Shown here piece after piece: positions 24,841 through 47,228 of a stretch of DNA of 64,000 bases; within the stretch, counting starts at the first letter, position 1, and every line of letters starts with the position of its first letter. The notes below the pieces were generated by a model. The model was not told the DNA's origin. It saw only the letters and a list, made by a program, of their open reading frames with translations, and ran no database searches. The stretch is from NCBI GenBank assembly GCA_960531495.1, contig OY482847.1:24479513-24543512 (forward strand), written 5' to 3'. The stretch comes from Zeus faber (Eukaryota > Chordata > Actinopteri > Zeiformes > Zeidae). The translations under genes were made by a program, and so were the position numbers.

Positions 24841-27800
24841 TTTCATTTTCCCCAGACTGAATGAGCCCCGACTGAATGGGTTGTGGCTGTCCAGAATAAA
24901 TCTCTTCTTGATGAACTCCGGGAGAACACTTGGCTCGTCCCTAACAAACGTGTGTCCCCGTTACGTAACTAAGGGTAGTGCATGTTGGGAAGTCTGATGG
25001 GGGTTTGCCTCGTTGCCCGATCAAATAAAGAGATGAATCCCTAATTACATCTAGGGAGGGTAATGTGAAGACGGGAGAGCACCGTAGCTCAAGATCAGTG
25101 GGGGGAAAAAAACACCTCGTTGCATTGTATGTATCAAAGTTTGTGTTGGTTTGTGAGGGAGAGTTTGTGTGTATGTGTGCTGGATTAGAAGGGCTCAGGA
25201 CAGCTTAGTTAATTATAGACACCTACTGTACAGTCTAAGCCTGGCGTGCGCTGTCAGGTGGTGCGGCATGAGGTCGGCTCGGCTAAGAGGGACGGCGACG
25301 CAGGGGCGAGACGTGGCGATGGATGAGCAAAGGGCGAATGGTTTGCCATGTGCCCGAACATCATCATCTAGTTTCCCTGCAGCCCATGGAACAGCCGAGA
25401 AGCTGTTAACTTCACACCCGCAGGGATAAGATTCCGCGAGCTTTAAAAGCCCTTATCCTCAGTTACAGATGCAAGGACAATCAGTCCATTTTGTGCAGGG
25501 GAAATAATGTCTCTCCGTGGTTGTTCTTCTGCAAAAAGGAGATTAGACGCTATACTATTCTGGACGGTAATTTAACAATGCAGCGGATTCACCACAGGGG
25601 GGGGGGGTTTAAATGGAGTCGTGGCCAAGCTCTCACAATGGCTAAAAGTGTATCCCTTTCCACCCCATTATAAGGCTTCAAATGTACCCTGGCCAAACTC
25701 ATCATTCCCATCACATTTTTTATCATTTCCTGACAAATAAAAGAAACCACATGGTGCAATGTGTCAGGTCCGTATATTGTCCCGACAGTTCCACTGTGTC
25801 TAGATCATAGCAGCGCATAGTTCCGTTGCCACATTGTTAAGACCAAACAGAACGGCAACGGGAAACTAGAAACCAAACGCTGCTGCTGCCGCCGCATCTC
25901 AACGACTTAATAGAAACCGTGGCCGCCTCGTCTAAAATGAAACAATGGCTGCAAATGATACCAACGCTCATCTGCACTCGTCTGGTTCATGCCCACAATA
26001 AATGACTAAATAGCAACATTATTGCTTCAATTTTTGCCTGAATTCTCCATCAAGTGTCTCCTTGCTACGATGGGGACGGTAAAAAATTTGAAAAGCAAGA
26101 ACATGCTGGATGCTAAAAGAGCCTCCGGATCAAAGCGTCAGAGCGCATAACACTGTCCTTCCACGTCACAGCATTGCCACGCAACGTTCAACCTTCATTT
26201 TAATCGACTGACTGCTGGTAGTTGCTACTTTGCCCTATTTGTCCATGTAAATTGATCAGATATAAGGAATTCAAGCTGAATATTTGCTGTACGTAACTTT
26301 AATTGATAGCTCTTGCACCCTGCTTATTTGAAGGTGGTTCTCAAGTGCACCGTCATTCCTTTCATACATATCGAAGGCCTGTTATCCTCTGTGCTCTATG
26401 TGTCCATCGCTTGTTGAACTAGTCACCTGTCATCGCGTCATTCAGCACATTTGTCTAGATGCATTAGTTATCTTACAGTATGAACGCCCTTAATTTTTTT
26501 TATGGTGTACACCATGAGCAGGTGTACCTTTTCATCAAACTCCTGTCTGCAGCAACAAACGCGCCACCTTTATGCTTGGGATGCTGAGACAATCTTGTTG
26601 AGACATTTAAGCTTCCGTCTCCTTTAATCTAAGTGAGAATGCTTTATCAGTCAACGGTTTATCATAATTTGTTTTGCAGTTGCTCTAAATAAAAGCCGCT
26701 AATTCTTCCCAGATATCAGCATTTTTGCTCAGTCGTTATCTCCACTTCTGATAGTGCTTCAAAAAGCTTTTGCAAACATCAAGTAGCTTCCAAATTAATT
26801 TTTAACCCTAAAAACCCTTAAAACAGCAAATATTTTAATCACAATACATGGAATAGTGTTGTATTTTTTGATTGCAAGGAACAACATTGACGAAACATAT
26901 TTGAGCGAGCACATTATTTTTGGCGCATATATGCATATATGCATATATAGACGTCCATATTATCCATGCAGGACCGTGTGCATCTTTAGCATTTAAGACC
27001 ATTCTTATTGGAAGTATTAGACAACAAGGCATGCAAAAGACCAACAGGGATTTCCAATTACTACTCTCAAGTAAGCTTCGTTGACAGCGGCTTGACTCCT
27101 CCCTTCTGCTCTGAGAGACTCCTGGCAGACCTGCAGGTCGGTCACTACACCTTCACCCACAGAGTTCAATGGACAGGAGACCTTGATGGCAGATTCCCTT
27201 CTTAGCGGTCTGCACACACTGGATACTGGGAAAGAGCTCTGTTGCCCTGTGCTTTTCTGAGCTTTTAAAGAACTTCCTCTGAACTCAAAGAGGCTTCTGC
27301 ACTTTTTTTTTTGTGGGGGGATTGCAACCGGATTTACAAACGGATAAATCATGATCTCGGCACAGTTTTCCAAGAAGCTCGTGGCTGTATAGTCAATCGC
27401 AGAAAATTGTTTTTTTCTTTTTTTTATTATTCCAGGCAACTGGTCAACTGGTCATCTGGTCATCGACGCACTGCAGTGACTTGCTGTAATGTAAGATGTT
27501 GTGTGTTCTGTAGTTTTGTGTATTCTGTACGGTAGTGTATTTGCATTGTTCAGGACCCTCCTCAACACATCTCAATTGGGTGATTGCACCAGTGACACAG
27601 GAGTATTTCTGTCCTGATACGCGTTTACATTATTGTGAATAGCCTGATAAATTCATAAATTTAACATTCCCTGCGGCAGGGATTGTGAAGTCTGTAGCTG
27701 TGAGAACCTCCATTTCTGATGAAAATTCTTCTGCAGGTTTTTCATGTGTCACAAGTTTTGTTAGATAATTGTTCATGTTAAACAACATCTTCAGAACATG

Positions 27801-28369
27801 GTGTTGAACGTCTTGCACATTTGCCTAACACGCCACCAAGTTTTGCTGTTTGTTTTGTTAGATTGGGTGTCAGTGTGGTTGGTGCAGTGCTTTCAGAAGA
27901 CGTTAAAGAAAAACAAACAAAACAAACAAGTGTGCACAGTAGCGCTGGGCCAAAAGGATCCCATCTTGTCGAAGCTGTGAATCAAAAATCCCGCGTCTAT
28001 AACTGCGTAACAGCCATTCACTGCAGATGGTGAGACCTTGACTTTCCATAGGAAGCACCTCGGCCGTTACGTAACACAATCAGTTGTGTGTTTGTGGAGC
28101 TTATTATATCCTCCTCAAAGGCTTAGGGTTCATTAGAGCTCAGGCCTGATGCATCAGACGGACCTGATTGACTTTGCACTTGCTCTGTTCAGGGCGTCCT
28201 GTCCTGGTCTTTTTTCTCATTTACGCTTTTCATGAGTTTCCACACTATTCACAACTTCTGCTGACAACGTTCTACATATTTCTGCAACATTCTACGACAT
28301 GGTTTTGTTTGAAATTGACATCATATTTTTGAATAAAAATTGGAATCAGGATATTTATTAGAACGAATG

Positions 28370-28545
28370 AAGTCAAGTACATGAGTTCTCAAGTACTTTT
28401 ACTTTTAATACTTTGAGTACAATTAAGAGCAAGTACTTTAAATACTTTCCCCTGAGTAGAAATCAAAATGTGATACTTTCACTTTTTGCGTCAGGGTATT
28501 TGTGCTTTCGCTCAAGTAAAAGGGCTGAGTACTTCCTCGACCGCT
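28370..28545. repeat. Probable high-copy fish interspersed repeat
   Basis: Dense repeats of AAGTACTTT-type words (CAAGTACTTTTACTTTTAAT, then GAGCAAGTACTTTAAATAC), as seen in a widespread fish short element. No coding content. Confidence 0.45.
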
Positions 28546-29117
28546 GCTGATATGCCAGGTGGGAGCGTCAGATTGTCGAGCTCAAACCCTCCAGGACAAA
28601 GTGACAACTTAGCGTCAGGACACGGGTGCGGTCAGGTGCCTTTAGAGTTGCGTAACGAGGCCCCGCCGTGCTTTGCAGAGGATTTAGAGGATGCAGGGAG
28701 GGATGTTGGTGCAGGGGTGATCTGTAAGTCAAAGAGCCTTTAAGCCAGCAGACCACAACAAACCTTGGATGTTTGTCGCATTGATGACGTGCCAAGGCAA
28801 TGAGATGAGGCGAAGGAGTCGGGGAGGGAGGAGGCGCTGACCTGAAATGAAGGTCCTGAGAGGGAAAAGCCCCAGGGAGCCGTGTTGGCTTCCAAATCCC
28901 TTTGATCAAAACACTCGACTGCCCATTAAAGTAGCGTATTTACCAGTCTTATCCGATCTTCTGACCACATCTCTTCACGATACACTGTGCAGTGCAAGCA
29001 AGTGGTTTTGAAAACATCTACATGTTGAGCATAACATTGTTATTATGTTATTATAGACATTTGAGTGCTAATATGTTACAAATTAACATGTAATTAAATT
29101 GTTCTTGTTCAGAATTA

Positions 29118-29118
<1 letters not shown>

Positions 29119-29204
<86 letters not shown>

Positions 29205-29248
29205 ATGTGTGTTCGTGTGTGTGCATGTGTGCGTGTGTGTGTGTGTTT
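29119..29248. repeat. GT microsatellite
   Basis: Long GT repeat with GC, AT and TT interruptions, about 470 bases before the first recognised slc1a2 coding exon. Confidence 0.95.
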
Positions 29249-29722
29249 GTTTCTGAATGATAAAAATAATAAGGCAAAAACCCAGGCAATTTATAGTGCT
29301 ACAAAATAATGAGCCACATGCATTGTAGAAAAGTCGAAAGATTTGACCCTCCCTTATCTTGTTCAGTCATGTATCATGGCTCCGTTCTAGCAGCGATGTC
29401 AAGACACTTTTCACCTCGTTTGCATATAATCTTTGCTCTGACCTTTCCTGTAACTCTCCAGTGCATGCTTTCTGATAAATTCCTAAAAACCCATTTTTTG
29501 TAATAAATATACAGATTTTTACAACCTTTAGAACAATTTCCTCAGAACACGTAAATGCTGCCGTCCTAATTTCATTTGTATCGTTTTATTTTTTTAAGTA
29601 TCAGCCGCTGTGGTATGCAAACCTCTGTGCACCACAAACCTGTGCTATTACTTCATAATCACGTCCTTTAAAAACTTAACAGTCGCTGACAATGAGCCGC
29701 GCTGTTTCCCGTCCTGTTGCAG

Positions 29723-38981
<9,259 letters not shown>

Positions 38982-40064
38982 AGCAGACCACCATGCTGCT
39001 GCGCCTTACCCTGAGTTCCACCTGCTTCTCCTTTCTGCCGACAAAAACAAACAACAGCAACAACTCTAAAATAATAATAACCAGCTAAGCAAGCAGAGAC
39101 AACTTTTACTGCAGCTCTGCGGTACCAAACCTATGGTCGGACAGTCTTGTTTTCCTTGTTCCCCAACATGGTAACTACTTGCGCAGAGCAATGGATGACT
39201 CACCAACACGTGCTAGGGTTTGGATTGTCCTGATTAGATTCAAACCGTGATTTTTGTGGTGCGTTTTGGGCACTTTGTGTGAAAGAAAAAAAAAAAAAAC
39301 CTTCTGTTGACAACACTCAGGGCCTTATTTGGTGCTGCTACATGCTCTCTGAAATATGGAAAAACAGAAAACTTCCTTTTTATGCAAAATCTACATTTTC
39401 CTTCTTTTGTATTGAATTGTTTTGTTTATAGGGTGAGGTTGATGATGGGTTTTCACAGGATCACAGGATTCACGGGATTATGACCTTGCAAACAGAAATA
39501 CCGTTCGAGGACCGAGTTGAATTATTTCTTAAGGATTTGAGAAAACAGTCCTCGTTGTATGTTAGACAATATACATTGTTAATCAGATCAACAGTTCACA
39601 AAGGGGTTTTTTTCAACAGTGTCACTTTTTGTGGTTTCCAAGTAGGCAATTCCAATATTTTCTGAAACTTTCTGCCTTCTCATTCAAAGTAATCACAAAC
39701 ATTCCAAACAGTCTCTTTTAGAACGTCAGCCACAGAGCAGTGTCTCTCATGGCAGAGCCACAAAAGTGAAGGTTGCTAAAGGACTTCTTTACCTTTGACG
39801 GTTTACAGGGATTACATCTTGTCGCACATGGTCAAGCCTAAGCGGGTAGAGCTTAGCTCTGGACTTAGACTATAAGATGGGTGGGTGTGGTGTTCTGATG
39901 CGATAATATATTTATAAACGGGACAGCCGATCCACGGTCAGTCGCCAGGACACGTCCAGGGGACGGTGGAGGACTTGTAGGACTCAAGCTCCTATAAGCT
40001 TTGTATCTACTCTGTTCTCATGCTCATACTGTATCTATTCATGATCTTTGTTTGTGTTTGTTGG

Positions 40065-40141
40065 AATGTGAGTGTGTGTGTGTGTGTGCGTGTGTGTGTG
40101 TGTGTGTGTGTGCATGCACGTGTGTGTGTGTGTATGCGTGT
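40065..40141. repeat. GT microsatellite
   Basis: GT repeat with GC and AT interruptions within the probable slc1a2 3' UTR. Confidence 0.9.
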
Positions 40142-41685
40142 TTCAGCAAGAGAGTGAGAGAGACAAAAATCGAGAGGACAAAAAAAAAGAGAGACACAAA
40201 TGTGCAGGACAAGAAGGGGTAGAACGAGAGGGTTTCCTCTAAAAACTCTCGACCGGTGCGTTGCTTGACTTGCTCTGTGTGTTTGTTTGGAAAGCTGTGT
40301 ATTTCTTTGCTCAACGACAACCTTGCCTTGAAGATGTCAACTGCAAAGTGCAGTCGGTATGATGACGACGACAACACTGGATGCAAAACAAAAACAAAAA
40401 CAACGATGTCCGTTTCCGTTAGAAGAAGAGGATCGACTCTGGATTAAAAGGATTAAAAAGTCTCAGTCATAGTCGCTGCAGTAGTCCCGTAGTCCCGATA
40501 CTTTCTGCCCCTGGCTCCGTCAGTGGACACCATGTAACACGCTGTTAGATAAGCTCATGGAGAGTTGGATTAATCAGATGTTGGCATGGTCTGTGCGGTG
40601 GTTGACACTCGACTCTGCCTCGTGGACACTTATAAGCTGTTGCCGTGACAACGGAGGTGATGGTATGTCAACCCAATGCTCACAGGTCTTTGATTCTTGC
40701 TGTAGAGACTCTGTTTATCGGATTTAGCTGTGAACAGGGGGTTTATTAGTAGATGTCCCTTTGCACCGGTTTATATGTCCATGTTTAAAGTGCCTCTTTG
40801 CACTTTGTGTATATATGCATATATTCAATGTAGTGTATAACGTACCTTTAAAGTGTATAGAATTACAATATTTCTTCTCATGTCTTTTTTTTTTTTTTGC
40901 AAAATGTTTCTACAGTATATAAAAAAGACCATTGTGACGATTACAGAAGGAATGATAATCGTCCTCTGAGAACTAGATTGTATTACTAGATAACACATTT
41001 ACAGGCATTTCAATTTATTTTGTCCATTTCTTTGCGCTATACTTGCACTGTTATGAGTTCCAAGCGCCCAACAGAGAGGACATGAAAATGTGTGAGGTGA
41101 TAAGTGAAATGTGTTATATAGTTCACTCAGAGTTGAATAATTAAGAAGGAGCTCGCTGGCATGAGTCCGTCGGCATTGGCGGCTGCAGCGTCTATTTGTA
41201 GCTGCAACAAACCAAGGCTCTCTCTCTCTCTCCATGAAATCAAAGTCTCCTACGAGGGAGATCCGAATATTCTGTATTTATTCCATACCCGTGACTATAC
41301 TTGATTATTTAACGCTCTATTTGACTTCTTTATCGTCTCTACATTTGTTTTTGCTCTTTATGCCCCTGTCTTTAAATAAGAATGTTTCTTAGTCAGCTGG
41401 TCTGTTGTAGTCAGGGAGTAGACATTTTAATAATTGGCATAGACTCGAGGTGAGATGAGATTGCTTTCATTTCAATCATAACTTTTGTTTTCTATTTCTC
41501 GATTGAATCAGTCCACCGATTGTTCCAAGAATGAATTCCTTTCTGTTGCGTCTGAGGGCTCATTTCAAATGCACTGTAGCACAATGTGACTGGGGTTTAG
41601 AATCCAATCAAAAAAAAACATGACAAACAAAGAAAAAAATGTGTGTACACATTTTAAAACTTAAGTGTAAATATTATTTCAAACA

Positions 41686-41691
41686 AATAAA
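41686..41691 (+). terminator. slc1a2: Poly(A) signal AATAAA (plus strand, slc1a2)
   Basis: AATAAA on the plus strand, two bases from the minus-strand signal of the facing gene. Confidence 0.5.
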
Positions 41692-41693
41692 CC

Positions 41694-41699
41694 TTTATT
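41694..41699 (-). terminator. cd44: Poly(A) signal AATAAA (minus strand, cd44-like gene)
   Basis: TTTATT on the plus strand is AATAAA on the minus strand. It lies about 760 bases after the cd44-like stop codon at 42457-42459. Confidence 0.55.
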
Positions 41700-42456
41700 G
41701 AAAAGCTGCTTTCTCCGTGCATTTGGGTGTGGCCAGACTCATGAAGTCACACAGCAATAATTCAAACCACATATTTACATGACTTAAAAACAGTGTTGAT
41801 GGTGGTAAATGCAGACCGCTTGTAAATACGACCACGAAAAGTTGAAACACGGCTTCCCGACATAAATTACGAATAGATAATACTTCAGCAGACACATAGC
41901 AACGCAACATAACGTTTTACAGAGAGAACTGAAAGTTACAAAATATTTCACTTTATTTACAACGAGCTATAACTGAAACAGTGTGAAGCAGTATTTGCAT
42001 AAAACAATGATGAAAACTATTTTGAACGACAACATACAGTCGTTGTCGTAGTTTTCGTCGTGGTTTGTCAGGAGTTTTGAAAGATCAGAGCGGATGCAAA
42101 CTTTTGGCCTCTGAGCTATGAATGGTCGCCAAAAGGCTGTTCAGCCAACCAGTTGTTGAAAAAGATGCATTTGCCTGACCCCAAATCAATGTTTGTTGCG
42201 GGTTGATAGTGAAAGTTGAACAACTGGGACATAAATACAGAATTTTTAAACACTATGTTTGGGCTTGATTCAAAACAAAAACTTAACTGTTTTGGGGTGA
42301 AACGATGGTCCCACCATCCCAAAGGACGGACTGGATTTGGCCCCGCCCCGCCCAAAAAAGTCCAAGGACAATGTGTACTGTGGGGTCTTTCCGAGTCCTC
42401 TGCTCCAAATGATACTATACTATACTACACTAATATTTTGTCCTCTTCCTGGAGTT

Positions 42457-45161
42457 TCAAGGCAGTGGCTCTTTCTCCGGGAGCTCGTTCAGGGGAATGA
42501 CCGTGTACTCCTCTTCGTCCTTCACCTCCTCTGGATGTTCTTTGTGAAGGAACGTCTCCATCTCCTGAGCCATTGCTTGGTCACTGGAACCGCATTTGGT
42601 CTCGTTTGCCAAAGACGCTTGGTTCGGTCCATTCCACCTGACGAGGGGAGAAATGGCTAAAGGTTAGATGGATGATTGATTGATGATCAACAATGGTACA
42701 CCCAACGACGGGTAACCAACAGGTTGATTCTTTTCTAAAGCAAGCGAGGTGAATTTCTCTTACTTGTCCCTTGTGGCGATAGCGATGCAGAGCAGAACCA
42801 ATGCTGCTACCCCAACGACAAAACCAACGATGATCATCCAACCTGGTCCGACGGGGGAGACATTGTTAAGTCATCAGTTTTTCAGGCTCACTAGTCATGA
42901 CTCATGACTAGTCAAAAACAACATACAGAATATAGAACGACAGATGTAGCTAGTTAGCCATACATCTGCTGATACTAATGTTGCTAATATTTGTTGGATT
43001 TACAGAAAGTCTACATTGTTTTCTGAACTCACCAGGAGTACTGCGTCCTTCCCGCTTGGATTGAATCGGTTCTTCAGGGCCTGTGACTGGGGTTTTTTTA
43101 TCTTTAAAAAAAAAACCAAAACATTCTGTTTAAAGCCGAGAATTACATTGTAAACCCACAGCACTTCGCTTGATGATATAATCGATACAGACACATGCAT
43201 GCAACGATATAGAGGTCAGTGACATACCCATTTCGGACATTGGCTTGTTGAAATTGGTTGATTGGACTTGCGTAATTATGGTCTTTTCAATGATGAAATT
43301 ATTTTCTTCAGAGCCAAAGCCAGAACCAGAGCCTTGAGTGTCCAAGAAATTTGGAATTCCCGCGTCGCCATCCCTCAGGGACACTGAGGGGGAGGTCGAG
43401 TGTGGAAGCACAAGGCTTGCCGTCGGGCTCGGGTAGGTTGGGAATGAAGGATCGGCGGTGCCCTCCGTGGTCCCGCTGCCCTCCATTGTGTCGAAGCCAT
43501 CCGAAGTCGTTAGATCGCCATGCTGTCCGGACCCCGTTGAATTTCTACTTTGGGGTTTTTCCGTTACGACAGAAGAGAAATACGAGTTGTCCACTATGAA
43601 GCCGTCTGTTATAGCCTCTTGGAGGACATTGTCCTCGGTGTTGGCAGGAACATCCGTCACCACTTAGACAAACACAAGGGAGAAACAGCAAAATCACTAC
43701 AGGTGTTTACTTTCAGTGCCGTGCCCTGACCTCGGGCGAAAGGAAATTTACTGATCTTTTATGTCCAACAACGTCACTGCAGTCATTACATGCTTCTAAA
43801 ATTCTTGTGTGAACTTGTCCCGGTCTAATGGGGCATTTGATAAGGAGCGGTAGGTAAACGGCAAGAGATGATTCATTGAAGTGACTAAACGCTTTTTGTG
43901 CGTGCATCAACAAAGGCGAGGTATCAGATTGTTTCCTTTCATCAAAGCATGCCACACAGAGTTTGGCAAGGCCAATAAAAAAAACAAAAAAAAGTTAAAT
44001 AAACTTGTCAGTTTCAAAGATAGCAACCAGAGACCAAGAATCGGCAACAAATCTTCCCAGCCACAGTCTTTGATTATTGGCTAATGCTCTTTTAAATATA
44101 ATCAGCCAAATCAAAACGGAGTAATTTCATAGTTAAAGGATTTCAAAGAGACATTTGGAGATTTGAAAGCCTGGTTGCACAACGGGTTCTCAAAAAGCTC
44201 TTAAGGGGCAGAAATGAACAAAGCTGTGTGTTGAAACAAAATCGAGCTTCTCTCAAATCTGTCCTGTCACGTTTTGGTGTCTCTGATCGCTTTTCTGTGC
44301 CAAGACGAGAGAAACGGCTTCTCACTAAACTTGAGTTTCAGCGCATTCAGTATATACGCATTAATGAACCTCCTGGAGCCGCTCGGCATAATCTACAAAG
44401 AGGTCTGTGTGCAGGCTGAGCGGCCGACGAAGCCCGCGCTCCAAAAAACTGTAACTGGACCCAGGAATTCTAGGACATGGAGTTGGGGCCATGAGTTGGG
44501 CCTGTAACACAAGGAGCATCTTAGGTGAGGGTGGGAAATGTGCTGAATCACAAGGTAACACGAGGCATCCCAGGAAATTCTTTAAATGTCCTTCAATTAT
44601 CTTGACAACCGTTCATCTGATCTACTTCACCCTCGGCGGGTGTGTTGCTGGGGACCCAAGGAGGTGCAGTGTCAAATTTGGTGCAATTTGGACACGGGAC
44701 ACATGTAATATGAATAAAAATCCAATAAAGAGCGAAGAGCGAGCCAGCGGGGGGCGTCTTTCCCCAGTGTATGACTTTAAGCGTCAGTTTCACCGTCCAT
44801 TGTGGAACACAGTACTGAATCATTGACATTATGTTAAACTGTACAATTAAAATGTCGGACATGGACTAATTATTTTTATACTAAAGGGTGTTTTTGTTTT
44901 TTTAAACAATTCCTCATCTAAAATGATAGACAAACTTGACATTCTACACGGAAGATCCTCTGTGACATATCGTCAGACCATTGACATCCCACAACTCTGA
45001 TAAGCAGTCGATAAAGGGATTCCATCCATCCAGTCTGCCTTGATTTGGAGATTTCTTCAAGAAGTTTCAAGACAAAATGTAACGACAATTGCTGAATCAT
45101 TTAAAAGAAATCACAGAAGCTACAATAGTGTCATGTAGATGAATCATTATGTGACACAGAC

Positions 45162-45253
<92 letters not shown>

Positions 45254-45364
45254 GGATAGATAGATAGATAGAAGACATAGTCACTCACCATTGACTGGTA
45301 TTGACCCGACAAAGGACGAAATTCCCAGAATAACCGCCAGAATCGCCCACAACTGAATGTTCAT
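42457..45364 (-). CDS. cd44: CD44-like mucin-type type I membrane glycoprotein, no Link domain seen
   Basis: Five exons on the minus strand: 45289-45364 (ATG at 45364; signal peptide MNIQLWAILAVILGISSFVG), 43228-43662, 43033-43101, 42764-42842 (TM segment WMIIVGFVVGVAALVLLCIA then IATRDK) and 42457-42637. All have GT..AG and join to 840 bases, 279 residues. The ectodomain (about 20-193) is Ser/Thr/Pro-rich, with SGSGFGSEEN and MEGSGTTEG as possible glycosaminoglycan sites and an NST glycosylation site. The tail has QEMETFLHKE, reminiscent of CD44 SQEMVHLVNKE, then EEEYTVIPLNELPEKE. CD44 normally binds hyaluronan through an N-terminal Link domain; no Link exon was recognised in intron 43663-45288, although its phase-1 ends would allow one. 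Position between slc1a2 and apip, facing slc1a2, is that of CD44. The gene structure is firm; the name rests mainly on synteny. Confidence 0.6.
44587..44790. repeat. Interspersed repeat in cd44-like intron 1
   Basis: TTGACAACCGTTCATCTGAT, then GTGTTGCTGGGGACCCAAGG, then TTGGTGCAATTTGGACACG resembles a short high-copy fish repeat I know from other loci. Boundaries approximate. Confidence 0.4.
45164..45272. repeat. GATA tetranucleotide microsatellite
   Basis: About 27 GATA units with one GGAT change, just inside intron 1 of the cd44-like gene. A small GATA/GACA relic is at 45970-46004. Confidence 0.95.
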
Positions 45365-45461
45365 CTTGGAGTAATAATGTGGATAGCGGATGAAAATAAA
45401 AATAACAATTCCCTATGTGTGCTGAGAACACTGCACTAATTTGAGGGCACTGAAGTGCATG

Positions 45462-45470
45462 CCTTTTATA
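45462..45470 (-). promoter_or_regulatory. cd44: TATA box of the cd44-like gene
   Basis: Minus strand TATAAAAGG, about 100 bases upstream of the ATG at 45364. Transcription would start near 45435, leaving a 5' UTR of about 70 bases. Confidence 0.6.
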
Positions 45471-46393
45471 CACAGCACCGGCGTGGGAGTCGCCACCAGA
45501 CGACAATGGTCGGTGACAAGTGAGAGAGGGCTGGCACACCTGAGAACACACCCTCCCTCTCAGACGCTGACGCTCAACTTCCTCCTTGACGACGCTCACA
45601 GCTCAAACACAGTATGGAGTTTAATTTGTGTTCAAGCCGGAAAGGGGATTAAAAAAAAAGAACAAACTGGCAACTTCTTAAGACGACAAATGAACGGGCC
45701 GTGTGTCATCCCGATGAGCTCCCTTCAAACCACGAAGGTGGCCCGCCTGTCACGAAAGTGCAGGTGAAAATTAACGAAAAGGAACGTGCTTGAGGCAAAA
45801 CAAACCGGGTGGTAACATTCGATGAAAACAAACACACCTTTTCTCATCATCAGTGGCTTGTCTGTCCGTCTTTCCCACAATTCAGGCATCACAGCCGCAT
45901 ACCACCATCCCCTAATTATCACGTTGATTTATGATTTACCGGTAGGTTATGAATATTATTGATCAAACTAGATAGATAGACAGACAGGCAGACAGACAGA
46001 CAGATGTGGGGATACTCTGGAACTGTTATCGGCGCAGGCAATTTGCCACCTGTGATGTCATGAAAAAACAAAAGGAGTGTAGGTGGATGCCTGTCCTGTC
46101 TTGCACTCCACACCCAGGAGAGGTTCTCGTTTTTCACACAGGCAAAACCTACCCCAAACGGAAATTGGGCAATAGAAAATGAAAACAATGCCACGGAGAT
46201 GGGGTGGCAGGGGGGGCTGCCAAGGAGCACAGTGGTCAGCTCGGACAAATACGCATCTGCGAATCGGTCTTGCGATGCCAGCCTAATGACACGCAGCATC
46301 AATCAGGAAAGAAGGCAAAAAGTGAGGGTGGGGAGTAGTACCGTGGGATTATTCATCTTTGTCCTTATTTAAGGAAGTCATTAGACAAGGCCT

Positions 46394-46498
46394 GTCACCA
46401 GTTGAGGCGATACGCCTCAGGTGACCGTCCCCTCTTTGTGTTGTGTTGGCGACTGGGACCTGATGTGCCAGTCCAACCACGCTTGGTTGGACTGGCAC
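46394..46498. repeat. Two adjacent strong hairpins
   Basis: First: GTCACC (46394-46399) with GAGGCG (46404-46409) pairs with CGCCTC (46413-46418) and GGTGAC (46420-46425). Second: GTGCCAGTCCAACCA (46465-46479), loop CGCT, exact complement at 46484-46498. Upstream of the cd44-like promoter; no gene assigned. Confidence 0.9.
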
Positions 46499-46846
46499 TC
46501 TCTCTGTGTCAGTGTTAGCAGGAAAGCTCCTCACTCAGGTTTAGGTGGAAAGGAGGTACACAGCTGTGACAACTGCTTTAAAGCTGTGCCAAAGCCTCTC
46601 GGGCTTACAGGTACACTTCAGACAACGTGGGAACAGGAGGACTGAAAGAACAACTCAGAGCTTGATTGAGCGATGACAAAATGAGACACTAAGAGCACCT
46701 ACACGTCACTAAATACTCAAACTCTTATATGCTGTTATATTTATATGCTATGTTCTATTTAAGTCTATTAAAATGTTTCGTAAATCTGCGGCTCAAAGCC
46801 TCTACAGCACAGGATCAGGCACTCAGCACCAAGTACCACAAGGCCA

Positions 46847-46887
<41 letters not shown>

Positions 46888-46919
46888 CATTAGGCAGGAA
46901 AATTATTATTATTATTATT

Positions 46920-46950
<31 letters not shown>

Positions 46951-47022
46951 TTTCCTGCCTAATAATAACATTAACACTAACAATAACAACATATCCACAT
47001 TATTATTATTATTATTATTATT

Positions 47023-47068
<46 letters not shown>

Positions 47069-47088
47069 GTAATAATACGATTTCCTGC

Positions 47089-47140
<52 letters not shown>

Positions 47141-47227
47141 AATTATTATTATTATCATTTTATTATTATTATTATTTATTCTTTTTTTTATTATTATAAT
47201 TAGGCAGGAAATAATAATAATATGATT
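46847..47227. repeat. ATT/AAT trinucleotide tract with GGCAGGAAA spacers
   Basis: Alternating blocks of ATT and AAT repeats, so the tract folds back on itself, separated by copies of TTTCCTGCCTAA or its complement (for example near 46892, 46951, 47203). The same tract resumes at 47656-47767 and at 50880-50987, on the far sides of two insertions. Confidence 0.9.
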
Positions 47228-47228
47228 A

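Larger units (their letters stand above)
19030..29722. other. Long non-coding stretch upstream of slc1a2
   Basis: It should contain the slc1a2 promoter and 5' exon(s). A strong donor (CACAG then GTGAGC) at 20940/20941 follows a GC-rich segment and could end a non-coding first exon, but nothing proves it. The stretch also holds GT/CA microsatellites, a long-TIR element (22342-23182), a SINE (23318-23475) and two high-copy fish repeats (24376-24840, 28370-28545). Confidence 0.45.
38982..41691 (+). other. slc1a2: slc1a2 3' UTR (inferred)
   Basis: From the stop at 38979-38981 to AATAAA 41686-41691, about 2.7 kb without another gene signal. It includes a GT microsatellite (40065-40141) and an A/T-rich 3' third. 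The extent is inferred from the first convincing poly(A) signal facing the opposite gene; earlier ends are possible. Confidence 0.5.
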
